A model generated the notes under the pieces. The model did not search any database. It saw only the letters and a list, made by a program, of their open reading frames with translations, and was not told where the DNA came from. From CAADGU01 sp964581605 (GTDB lineage Bacteria > Chloroflexota > Anaerolineae > Promineifilales > Promineifilaceae), in NCBI GenBank assembly GCA_964581605.1, contig CAZOPF010000128.1, positions 1 to 14,196 on the forward strand: DNA of 14,196 nucleotides, given 5' to 3'. Below, piece by piece: positions 6,591-13,306 of this stretch; the stretch's first letter is position 1, and each line of letters opens with the position of its first letter. Made by a program: the position numbers and the translations under genes.

Positions 6591-8654
6591 TTATGCCCCT
6601 TGTTCCTTCACCCACAAACGGCTGGTCAATTCTTCCACCGCCTGGCGCAGATGGCGGCGGTAGGTGCTGAAGGGGAGGTCGAGCAGTTCCGCCGCCTGTT
6701 CCTGGGTGGCGGCCGGTTGGAAATAGGTGTGGTAGAGGGCGCGGTACAGTTTCATCTGGCGCGGGTGGGCTTGCCACGCTTCGGCCGTTTCCCGCAGCAC
6801 CATTTGTAAGGCCTCCCCCCGATTCATCGTATCTGGCTTTTGACTGATCAGATGGGTTTGGGCCAGCGGGTTATTTTGCAAAGCGGCAATATCCGTAAAA
6901 TCACGCAGCGCCTCACGCACGGCCGTGCCAAATTCCGCCTCACTTAAAACCCGCACTTCATCGGCTGGCAGGGGGGCGGTGCCCGTCAGCCCCAATTCTC
7001 GCTGTGCCATCAACTCCAGCCAGGCCAATGGCGGTCTTTTGCGCCAGTCATGCCCATAGACGCCATAGCGACGGCCGTCCAGCACAAAATCGGCCGCCGG
7101 TAATCGTTGTAAATCGGCATAGGTGAACACGGCCGTCCAGAAATCCGGGTCAGCGCAGGGAAAAAGCGTATAGGCCAATCCCGGCGTCGTCAGATAATGT
7201 TGCACCACATTCAAGAAAATGCGGCTCTGCACCGGGGAGACCGCCTGGTAACTATCCGCTGCCAGCCAGAAGCGGAAAAGCGTCGCCGTCTGTTTGGGGT
7301 GCAATGGGGCCGTGCTTTGCAAGAAATTCCAGGCAGCGCGGGTGGCCGGGTCATTCTCTCGTTCGGCCGGTGGCAACTGTTCCAACGGCAGCAGCAGCAG
7401 AAAGCCTTGCACATCACCGCCCGCCTGCCGAAAGACAGCCGCCCGCTCTGGGAAGCGCGCCAGCCAGTGCGCGGCCAGTTGCGCCGACACGGCCCCTTCA
7501 TGGTGTTCCACCATCGCCAACACCGGCACAATGTCTTTGGGGTGCAGCCGGTCAGTGAACACGTGCCCACTGATCTGCCATTCAAAATAGGGGCGCACCA
7601 TCGGGTTGTCGCGGTGCAGGAAGATGTAATCGGCCAGGATGTGGCGCTGTTCGCGGGGGTCGCCGTGCTGGATGCGCTGGATGTAAAAGTGGCGGGCACG
7701 GCCGTGCAGCAGGGCATGAAGTTCCGGCCGTCGCCAGCGCAAATCAGCCGCCAACGCTTCCCGCGCCAGATCGTGCGGGAACAGGCCATAATGCGAAACA
7801 TCCATAAAGGAGAGGCTGCGCAGCCATTCAAAGAGGTCATGTGGGTCTGGGTGGTCGAGCAGCACCGCCAGCAAGGATTCGGTTGTCAGGCGCACCAGGG
7901 CGCACGCTTCCAACGCTTCGCGGTGGGCGGCGGTGGGCGCCTGCTCAATAAATTGCGCCAACAGCGCCTTGATCACATCGGGGGATTTTTCCGGCTGAAA
8001 AGGCGCGTCTGGCTGCTGCGCGGCCACATCGGCCACCAGGGAGAGCGCCAGGGCGTGGCCGTGCGTGAAGGCCAGCACTGTCTCGTGTTGTGTGGCGGGA
8101 ATGCCGCGCCGCGCCAGGTAATCGCGGCTTTCGGCCGGGCTGAGATTACGCAGGGGGATAATGCGCATCATCGCCTGCCAGCCGGGGTCGGCACGCCAGG
8201 CCAGGCCGGGGGGCTGCCGCCCGGCCAGCACCACCAGCACGTTATCCGGCAGTTGCGGCAGCAGGTCATTACGCAGCCAGCTATCCAGGGGGGCCAGCAG
8301 TTCGTAGGTGTCAATAAGGAGGACGGTACGGCCGTCACGCGGCAGTGAAGCAGCAATATCAACGTCGGCGGGTAAATGGAGGGCGGCGCGGAGGGCAGCT
8401 TCAAAAAAGGGGGGCGAGGGGTCGGTTTCACGGCCGTCCAGCATCACCACCCGCACCCCCATCTGCCCGGCCATGTGGGCAAACTCGCGCAGCAAGGTCG
8501 TCTTGCCAATGCCACCCGGCCCAAAGAGATAGAGCACCACAAAGGGCAGTTCCTCGGCTGCCAGCGCCGCCCGGAACAGCTCTTTATCATCGGCCCGGCC
8601 CACAAATTGCCGCCGCCGCGCCTGTTCTAATCGTGTTTGTAAGGAGGTGGACAT
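6591..8654 (-). CDS. STAND-like P-loop ATPase with C-terminal helix-turn-helix
   Basis: A 687-residue cytoplasmic P-loop ATPase that looks like a signal-responsive switch of the STAND/NB-ARC type. Residues 17-30 (FVGRADDKELF) form the entry motif common to AAA_16-like domains. Walker A is GPGGIGKT (45-52). Walker B is TVLLIDTYE, with D115. VLVVLAGRQPP follows as a sensor-like strand. The middle (about 190-600) is helical, with no repeat clear by eye. The last 40 residues (EQAAELLDLPFSTYRRHLRQ) form a sigma-4/LuxR-like helix-turn-helix, suggesting DNA binding. An in-frame ATG at 8717 would add 21 residues, but those are translated intergenic repeat. ATG 8654 has AAGGA eight bases upstream. It lies downstream of the Ser/Thr kinase gene, separated by a large AT-rich hairpin, and upstream of isopentenyl phosphate kinase. 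The ligand is unknown. Confidence 0.82.
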   Translation of the reverse strand: MSTSLQTRLEQARRRQFVGRADDKELFRAALAAEELPFVVLYLFGPGGIGKTTLLREFAHMAGQMGVRVVMLDGRETDPSPPFFEAALRAALHLPADVDIAASLPRDGRTVLLIDTYELLAPLDSWLRNDLLPQLPDNVLVVLAGRQPPGLAWRADPGWQAMMRIIPLRNLSPAESRDYLARRGIPATQHETVLAFTHGHALALSLVADVAAQQPDAPFQPEKSPDVIKALLAQFIEQAPTAAHREALEACALVRLTTESLLAVLLDHPDPHDLFEWLRSLSFMDVSHYGLFPHDLAREALAADLRWRRPELHALLHGRARHFYIQRIQHGDPREQRHILADYIFLHRDNPMVRPYFEWQISGHVFTDRLHPKDIVPVLAMVEHHEGAVSAQLAAHWLARFPERAAVFRQAGGDVQGFLLLLPLEQLPPAERENDPATRAAWNFLQSTAPLHPKQTATLFRFWLAADSYQAVSPVQSRIFLNVVQHYLTTPGLAYTLFPCADPDFWTAVFTYADLQRLPAADFVLDGRRYGVYGHDWRKRPPLAWLELMAQRELGLTGTAPLPADEVRVLSEAEFGTAVREALRDFTDIAALQNNPLAQTHLISQKPDTMNRGEALQMVLRETAEAWQAHPRQMKLYRALYHTYFQPAATQEQAAELLDLPFSTYRRHLRQAVEELTSRLWVKEQGA

Positions 8655-8660
8655 CGGTCG

Positions 8661-8667
8661 TTTCCTT
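8661..8667 (-). promoter_or_regulatory. Ribosome binding site deciding ATG 8654
   Basis: Minus-strand AAGGAAA, with AAGGA eight bases before ATG 8654. This favours 8654 over the ATG at 8717, which lies inside the AATTACC repeat. Confidence 0.6.
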
Positions 8668-8681
8668 GTAGGTGAAATCAG

Positions 8682-8752
8682 GTAATTTGGTAATTTGGTA
8701 ATTGAGTAATTACCCAATTACCAATTACTCAATTACCAAATTACTCAATTAC
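8682..8752. repeat. AT-rich octamer repeat folding into a ~30-bp hairpin
   Basis: GGTAATTT/GGTAATTG octamers on the left (8681-8711) face their reverse complements on the right (8723-8752). The inner 15 bp pair perfectly (8697-8711 with 8723-8737) around an 11-base loop. The stem then extends outward to 8682/8752 with one mismatch and one G-U pair. The right arm includes the stop codon of the kinase gene (8749-8751). No U-tract follows, so a classical terminator is not indicated, but attenuation, RNA processing or 3'-end protection is possible. Confidence 0.85.
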
Positions 8753-11700
8753 ATCTTCTGCATCAATTCCACTTCTGTCATCATTTCCACTTCCGCACGG
8801 GCAGCAACTAACACGGCCGTGTCCAGTTCCCGTTCCGCCTGCGCCAGCACCAGCCCGGCCAACTCCTGCTCATCTTCTTCCATGTGCGCCTCCATTTCCG
8901 CCAACAGCCGTTGGGCCAGCAGAATGAGTTGGTACGGCCGTGCCCCATCCGCTGCCCCCTGCCGCCGGTACACATCCGCCAACCCAATCAGGCAATAAAC
9001 CACCCCCCGCCGGTCATCAATTTCCTGCGAGAGGGACAGGCTTTCCTGGTACAGTGCTTCGGCGGCGGGCAGGTCGTTCATATCGGCCAAGAGGCGGGCA
9101 CGATTACCCAGCGCAATCGCCAACCCCTGCTTGTCATCCAGTTGGCGGCGGCGGTGGATGCCCTCATCGCTTAACTGCAACGCTTCGGCATAACGCCCCT
9201 GCACACGGGCAATCAGCGCCAGATTATCCACCGTCTGGCTAATCGTCCACTCATCACCCAACGCCCGGCGCACGGCCAACGCTTCTTCCCAATAGCGGCG
9301 GGCCGTCTCATAATCCTGCCGGTGGTAGGGCACAATGCCCAGGTTGTTGAGCGCGGCGGCCGTACCCCACACGTCGCCCATTTGCTGGCGCAGTTCCAGG
9401 CTGGCCGCATACTGCTGCTGCGCCAGGGCATAATCACCCAGGCGAAAGGCGATATTGCCGAGATTGTTATAGGTGCTGGCGCAGCCCAATTTATCATCCA
9501 GTTCCCGGCGGACGGCCAGCGCCTTTTCGTAATACGTTTGCGCGGGGCGGTACTGGCCTTGCATGTAATGATTGCTGCCCAGATTATGCCAGGCCAGGGC
9601 CATGGCGGCGCGGTCATTGGCCGCTTCTGCCTCTTCCAGCGCCAGTTGCAGATACGGCCGTGCCGCCTCATATGCCCCTTGCTGCTGGTACACATTGCCA
9701 ATCTCCACCAACACATCCACTAACAGCGAAATGATCCGCGAAGGACGCGAAAGACGCGAAGGGTTTTCCGTTAAATCTCCGCGCCTCTGCGCCTCTGCGT
9801 TAACTTCTTCTATGCCGCTCACGTGGCCGGCTGTTAACAAATTTTGCGCCTCCGCCAACCAGCGCAAAGCGGCCGGATAATCGCTCCGGCTGCGGGCCAG
9901 ATTGCCAGCAGCCTGCAAACAACGGGCTTGCAGCAAGGGATCGGCCGTTTGCCGGGACAGGTCGGCAGCCATTGCCAACTGGCTTTCGGCTTCATCCCAA
10001 CGGCCGGTCAGCTTCAAAATGGCCCCGGAAGCCAGCCCTGCTTCAATCCTGGCGGTGGAATCGGTGAGCAGAGTGAGCAGACGGCCGTAATAAGCCAGCG
10101 CCGTTTCGTTAGCATAAGCCGCCTGCGCCTGCGCGGCCGCCAGTTGCAGATACACAATCTCTTTGTCTGCCATGCCCGCCTGCCGGAAATGGGCGGCCAG
10201 GTCGCCGTAGTAGGGGGCGAGATGGGCGGCGTAGACGGTCTCGATACCGAGGCCAATTTGCCGGTGCATAGCTTCTTTTTCGGCGGGAGCCAGATCCGCC
10301 AGCAACGCTTCACGCAGTTTGTCGTGGCTGAACTGCCAGTGGGGGCTGCCATCTGGCCGTTCCAGGATCAGGGCATTGGTGCAGGCCGTCAGCCACTCTT
10401 CCATCTCGTTTGTAGCGGGCAATAAATCGCCTGCTATGAACGGGGAGAGGAGGGTTAGATCGAGTTGGCGGCCGGCGATGGCGGCCAGCCGGAGTAAGGG
10501 TTGGCGCTGTTTGCCCACACGGTTGAGCCGCCGCCGCACCACATCTTGAATGCCCTGGGGAAAGATGTGGGCGGGCAGTTCGGCCTGGGGAATGTGGTCC
10601 AGCCGCCCGGCTTCTTCGGCCAGCGCCCGCATCACCTCCACGATGAAAAAGGTGTTGCCTTCGGTTTGCTGTTCCAGGAAAGTGAGCAGGGCGGGCTGAC
10701 GGCCGTGTGGCCCCAGCATGGCCTGGCTCAGTTCAGCAATGGCGGCGGCGGGCAGGCGGGGCAGGCGCAGGTGGCTCATGGTGGGCAGGTCGGTGGGTAG
10801 GGACGGCCGTTCGCCCAACCGGTAGGCGGCCAGGATGAGGCAGGGCTGCTTATGCAGGTCACGCAAGAGCCATTGCAGCAGTTCCAGGCTGGCGTCATCG
10901 GCCCAATGCAGCTCTTCTAGCAGCAGCAGGAGTGGCTGCTTTTGGGCGGCGCGGTACAACAGGCCGGTGATGGTGAGCAGGAGGCGGGTGCGGGCTTTGT
11001 CTGGTTCTAGCGGTGGCAGCGGTCGGGGAGCAGTCGGTGTGAAGCGGGTGATGTCCGGGAGGAGGGGGGCCAGGACGGCCGTTTCCATCTCATCGGGCGG
11101 CGCTAAAAGCAACAGAGTTGGTAATAACTCTTGCCACAAATGGAAGGGGCTGCCATCGGCGCGGGCGCTGCCACGCAAGACGGCCGTGCCCGCCACCAAG
11201 GCCCGCGTGCGTAACTCGTTCAGCAGGCGGCTTTTGCCCACGCCGCTCTCGCCGCCGATCAAAATGGCACTGCCTTTGCCATGGGCAGCTTGCTTGAGGG
11301 CGGCTAACAACTGATCCAGTTCAGATTGGCGGCCAGTGAAGGGAGCGGCTTGCAGAAAACTGTCGCGGGTGACGGCCGTTTCCGCAGGCAGGGGCATGGC
11401 AACGGCCGTACACCATGCTTCCAGGGCAGCGGCCGCATCCGGGTAACGGCCGTCTGGCTCTTTAGCCAGCAGCCGCCGCACCACCGCTACCAGTTCGGGC
11501 GGGGCGTCCACGTAGCTAAAATCTGGCTCCTGGGTGAGCATATTTTTGATAAAGTCCAGGGAGGTGGGGTCGAAGGGATGCCAACCGGCCAGCAATTCAT
11601 AGGCCAGCACCCCCACGGCATAGAGGTCGGAGACGGCCGTGACGGGCGCGCCACGCAGCAGTTCCGGGGCCATGTAGAGCAGGGTGCCTGATGTTTCGCC

Positions 11701-12180
11701 CACATGCCCGGCCAATGCCGCCAGGCCAAAATCGAGCAGTTTGACGGCCCCATCAGCTACCAGCACGTTGCCTGGCTTCAGGTCGCGGTGAATGATGTGG
11801 TGGCGGTGGACGTAGATGAGCGCCTGGAGCAGTTGGGCCAGCAAGGCCACTTTGCCGGTTACGTCCTGCCATTGCCCGGCCTGGGTGAGGGGCACGGCCG
11901 TTGGCAGCAGTTCCATGGTGAAAAAGGGCTGGCTGGCCTGGTCAAAGCCATAGTCGCGGGCGGCGATGACGTGGGGGTGGCGCAGGGCGGCCAATGCCTG
12001 GAATTCGTGGGCCAGGGCCAGTTTGAGTTCGGGCGTGGGTGGGGTGACGGCCGTGCTGATGACTCGTTTGAGCGCCACTTCTTCGCCGGTGAGGATGTCG
12101 TGCGCCCGATACACCGCGCCCATGCCGCCGCTGCCGAGGCGGTCTAGCAGTTGGTAACGGTGGCTGAGGAGAGTAGACAT
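8749..12180 (-). CDS. PknK-like Ser/Thr protein kinase with AAA ATPase and TPR domains
   Basis: A 1143-residue cytoplasmic sensor/regulator that phosphorylates Ser/Thr. The kinase domain (about 9-260) is complete: RLGSGGMGAVY, Lys38, Glu59, HRDLKPGN (131-138), DFG (150-152) and APE (171-173). From FTGRQSELDQ (281) runs an AAA_16/MalT-like ATPase, with Walker A GESGVGKS (310-317) and LLLLEELHWADD (about 418-429). Helical repeats follow from about 650, then regular 40-residue TPRs from about 820 to 1090, e.g. TYNNLGNIAFRLGDYALAQQ. This order matches mycobacterial PknK. Residues about 793-816 are not TPR: they are encoded by an intergenic-type repeat inserted in frame. The start is ATG 12180, or GTG 12192 four residues earlier; neither has a clear ribosome binding site. 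It heads the minus-strand run, with the STAND-HTH gene next. There is no membrane segment, so the signal is probably intracellular. Confidence 0.92.
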   Translation of the reverse strand: MSTLLSHRYQLLDRLGSGGMGAVYRAHDILTGEEVALKRVISTAVTPPTPELKLALAHEFQALAALRHPHVIAARDYGFDQASQPFFTMELLPTAVPLTQAGQWQDVTGKVALLAQLLQALIYVHRHHIIHRDLKPGNVLVADGAVKLLDFGLAALAGHVGETSGTLLYMAPELLRGAPVTAVSDLYAVGVLAYELLAGWHPFDPTSLDFIKNMLTQEPDFSYVDAPPELVAVVRRLLAKEPDGRYPDAAAALEAWCTAVAMPLPAETAVTRDSFLQAAPFTGRQSELDQLLAALKQAAHGKGSAILIGGESGVGKSRLLNELRTRALVAGTAVLRGSARADGSPFHLWQELLPTLLLLAPPDEMETAVLAPLLPDITRFTPTAPRPLPPLEPDKARTRLLLTITGLLYRAAQKQPLLLLLEELHWADDASLELLQWLLRDLHKQPCLILAAYRLGERPSLPTDLPTMSHLRLPRLPAAAIAELSQAMLGPHGRQPALLTFLEQQTEGNTFFIVEVMRALAEEAGRLDHIPQAELPAHIFPQGIQDVVRRRLNRVGKQRQPLLRLAAIAGRQLDLTLLSPFIAGDLLPATNEMEEWLTACTNALILERPDGSPHWQFSHDKLREALLADLAPAEKEAMHRQIGLGIETVYAAHLAPYYGDLAAHFRQAGMADKEIVYLQLAAAQAQAAYANETALAYYGRLLTLLTDSTARIEAGLASGAILKLTGRWDEAESQLAMAADLSRQTADPLLQARCLQAAGNLARSRSDYPAALRWLAEAQNLLTAGHVSGIEEVNAEAQRRGDLTENPSRLSRPSRIISLLVDVLVEIGNVYQQQGAYEAARPYLQLALEEAEAANDRAAMALAWHNLGSNHYMQGQYRPAQTYYEKALAVRRELDDKLGCASTYNNLGNIAFRLGDYALAQQQYAASLELRQQMGDVWGTAAALNNLGIVPYHRQDYETARRYWEEALAVRRALGDEWTISQTVDNLALIARVQGRYAEALQLSDEGIHRRRQLDDKQGLAIALGNRARLLADMNDLPAAEALYQESLSLSQEIDDRRGVVYCLIGLADVYRRQGAADGARPYQLILLAQRLLAEMEAHMEEDEQELAGLVLAQAERELDTAVLVAARAEVEMMTEVELMQKM
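9734..9804 (-). repeat. Intergenic-type repeat embedded in frame in the kinase gene
   Basis: On the minus strand, AACGCAGAGGCGCAGAGG-type sequence (9804-9778) is followed by TTTAACGGAAAA and a CGCGTCTTTCGCGTCCTTCG run (to 9734). This resembles a repeat I know from noncoding regions of cyanobacteria and some Chloroflexota. Here it is translated as residues about 793-816 (VNAEAQRRGD ... SRLSRPSR), between two TPR helices. There is no stop or frameshift. Confidence 0.75.
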
Positions 12181-12244
12181 GGGAGTGATCACTAAACAGT
12201 AAGCCGTAAAAGCAGTGAGCAGGGGATGAGTGTTGAACTGCTAG

Positions 12245-12250
12245 ATTATA
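12245..12250 (-). promoter_or_regulatory. Possible -10 element for the Ser/Thr kinase gene
   Basis: A perfect TATAAT on the minus strand, 65 bases upstream of ATG 12180. The best upstream hexamer at 16-17 bp spacing is only TTCAAT/GTTCAA, so the -35 is weak. It sits in the divergent gap between the kinase gene and the PQ-loop-like gene. Confidence 0.4.
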
Positions 12251-12331
12251 GCCAATTGGGACGGGAATTGAACAGAAAGTGAACGGCAAATGGGCTGGAA
12301 GATGAAGGGTGAACGGCCGTATGGTATGGGT

Positions 12332-12358
12332 GATTAATTACCCAATTACCAAATTACC
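12332..12358. repeat. AATTACC octamer repeat, short copy
   Basis: Three degenerate units of AATTACC(C/A) lie just before the ribosome binding site of the gene at 12375. The same family of units makes up the 8682-8752 hairpin and the right edge of the window. The rest of the divergent gap 12181-12374 holds one ACGGCCGT (12313-12320), a 10-bp palindrome (12184-12193) and the TATAAT element. Confidence 0.75.
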
Positions 12359-12362
12359 TTTT

Positions 12363-12367
12363 GGAGG
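12363..12367 (+). promoter_or_regulatory. Ribosome binding site for the PQ-loop-like gene
   Basis: GGAGG seven bases before ATG 12375, immediately after the AATTACC repeat. Confidence 0.75.
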
Positions 12368-12374
12368 ATAGGCA

Positions 12375-12734
12375 ATGGAACTTGAAATGGTGCAGGCGAT
12401 GGCTGGGGCGGGGTCGAGTCTCATTTTTATTGGCAGCAATGTGCCCATGCTGGTGAAGGCGGTGACGACGCGGGATTTGCAATCTTATAGCCTGGGGCAG
12501 ATTGGGCTGGCGAACCTGGGCAACCTGCTTTACTGGCTGTACGTCGTGGGACTGCCACTGGGGCCAATCTGGTTTTTGCATGGTTTTAATATGCTAGTGG
12601 CGATGGTGATGTTGGGGCTGTATTGGCGCTTTGAGTGGAGGAAAAGAACAACGAATTTTAGTAAACAACGAATCCGTCTGTTATGGCAATTCGCATTACT
12701 CGCTAAAAGTGAGCAGAAATTGAGCAGTTTTTGA
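12375..12734 (+). CDS. Small three-helix membrane protein, SemiSWEET/PQ-loop-like
   Basis: A 119-residue integral membrane protein with three hydrophobic helices (about 8-27, 40-60 and 63-83). The pattern of a Pro in the first helix (P24, VPMLVKAV), a polar TTRDLQSYSLGQ loop, then two more helices resembles SemiSWEET/PQ-loop proteins of about 90 residues, which dimerise to move sugars or other small solutes. The canonical PQ dipeptide is not present (it is P-M), so the assignment is tentative. Residues 88-119 are a basic tail encoded by sequence containing a 10-bp direct repeat (AACAACGAAT at 12647 and 12664), perhaps a repeat-derived extension. GGAGG lies seven bases before ATG 12375, so it is well placed for translation. 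It diverges from the kinase gene and precedes the SnoaL pair. Confidence 0.7.
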   Translation: MELEMVQAMAGAGSSLIFIGSNVPMLVKAVTTRDLQSYSLGQIGLANLGNLLYWLYVVGLPLGPIWFLHGFNMLVAMVMLGLYWRFEWRKRTTNFSKQRIRLLWQFALLAKSEQKLSSF

Positions 12735-12766
12735 ACTGGTAGCTGGAAGGGGAATAGCTATATCTT

Positions 12767-12782
12767 ATTCATAGTTATGAAT
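12767..12782 (+). promoter_or_regulatory. Candidate operator: AT-rich inverted repeat upstream of the SnoaL-like gene
   Basis: ATTCATAGTTATGAAT has perfect 7-bp arms around GT and ends 29 bp before ATG 12812. It overlaps an AT-rich segment (TATATCTTATTC) that could hold a promoter. It is not made of the local tandem repeat units. Confidence 0.4.
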
Positions 12783-12797
12783 CTTATCCAAATTAAA

Positions 12798-12803
12798 AAG
12801 GAG
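12798..12803 (+). promoter_or_regulatory. Ribosome binding site for the first SnoaL-like gene
   Basis: AAGGAG eight bases before ATG 12812. Confidence 0.75.
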
Positions 12804-12811
12804 TAAACTCC

Positions 12812-13240
12812 ATGTTAACTGAGCACAACAAAGAGAAGACCCGCCGGGCATTTGAAGAGTTTGTCCACCGGGGCGATTTATCCAACGTGGCCGAGTACAT
12901 CGCCGCCAATTATGTAGGTCATTTTGCCGGTTTTCCGCCAGTACACGGCCGTGACGGATTCAGCCAATTCCTGACGATGCAAAACGCCGCTTTCAGCAAT
13001 CGGACCGTTACGATTGAGGACATCATCGCCGAAGGCGATAAGGTCGTGGCGCGGCTGACATTCCGAGGGGACCACACCGACGAGCTGATGGGTATTCCGG
13101 CTACTGGTCGGCAAGTGGAATATTCGGCCATAAACATCTTTCACATCGTGGATGACCGGGCTGTGGAGCAATGGGTAATCCTGGACAACATGACCTTGAT
13201 GCAGCAGTTGGGGGCCATGCCCCAGCCAGAAATGGCCTAG
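12812..13240 (+). CDS. SnoaL-like ester cyclase family protein (NTF2-like fold), copy 1
   Basis: A 142-residue soluble protein of the SnoaL-like/NTF2-like superfamily, a cone-shaped alpha+beta barrel around a small-molecule pocket. Family marks are the N-terminal helix KEKTRRAFEEFVHRGDLSNVAEYIA, the strand with NYVGH, GRDGFSQFL, and the late ATGRQVEYSAINIFHIVDDRAVEQW followed by MQQLGAMPQP. SnoaL itself catalyses an aldol cyclisation in polyketide biosynthesis, but most genomic relatives have no known substrate and no polyketide synthase is in sight. Length is typical. The start at ATG 12812 has AAGGAG eight bases upstream and a palindrome 29 bp upstream. A paralogous gene follows after 66 bp, separated by a strong hairpin. 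Confidence 0.85.
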   Translation: MLTEHNKEKTRRAFEEFVHRGDLSNVAEYIAANYVGHFAGFPPVHGRDGFSQFLTMQNAAFSNRTVTIEDIIAEGDKVVARLTFRGDHTDELMGIPATGRQVEYSAINIFHIVDDRAVEQWVILDNMTLMQQLGAMPQPEMA

Positions 13241-13245
13241 CCCAT

Positions 13246-13279
13246 GTTTGTCGCAGGCGATGAATCGCCTGCGACGAAC
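13246..13279. terminator. 16-bp stem-loop between the two SnoaL-like genes
   Basis: The left arm 13246-13261 (GTTTGTCGCAGGCGAT) pairs with 13264-13279 around a 2-base centre, with a single G-U pair. It lies five bases after the stop of copy 1. No U-tract follows, so Rho-independent termination is not certain. A dispersed palindromic repeat or an mRNA-stabilising element is equally possible. Confidence 0.55.
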
Positions 13280-13306
13280 GAGGAAGGAATTGAGTGAAGG
13301 AGAGAG

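Noticed and set aside
5877..6809. 310-codon open frame on the plus strand opposite isopentenyl phosphate kinase
   Set aside because: It overlaps a well-supported enzyme gene antisense, spans the gap into the next gene, and shows no family motifs.
7197..8348. 383-codon open frame on the plus strand inside the STAND-like gene
   Set aside because: It is antisense to a gene with clear Walker motifs and a ribosome binding site. The translation is low-complexity (Arg, Gln, Gly rich) with no recognisable domain, as expected for a GC-rich shadow frame.
6591..8654. Anti-phage Avs-type STAND defence protein
   Set aside because: There is no N-terminal nuclease, protease or TIR-like effector; the C-terminus is a helix-turn-helix; and no defence genes surround it.
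8655..8717. Longer start (ATG 8717) for the STAND-like ATPase
   Set aside because: The extra 21 residues are translation of the AATTACC repeat, and a ribosome binding site lies in front of ATG 8654.
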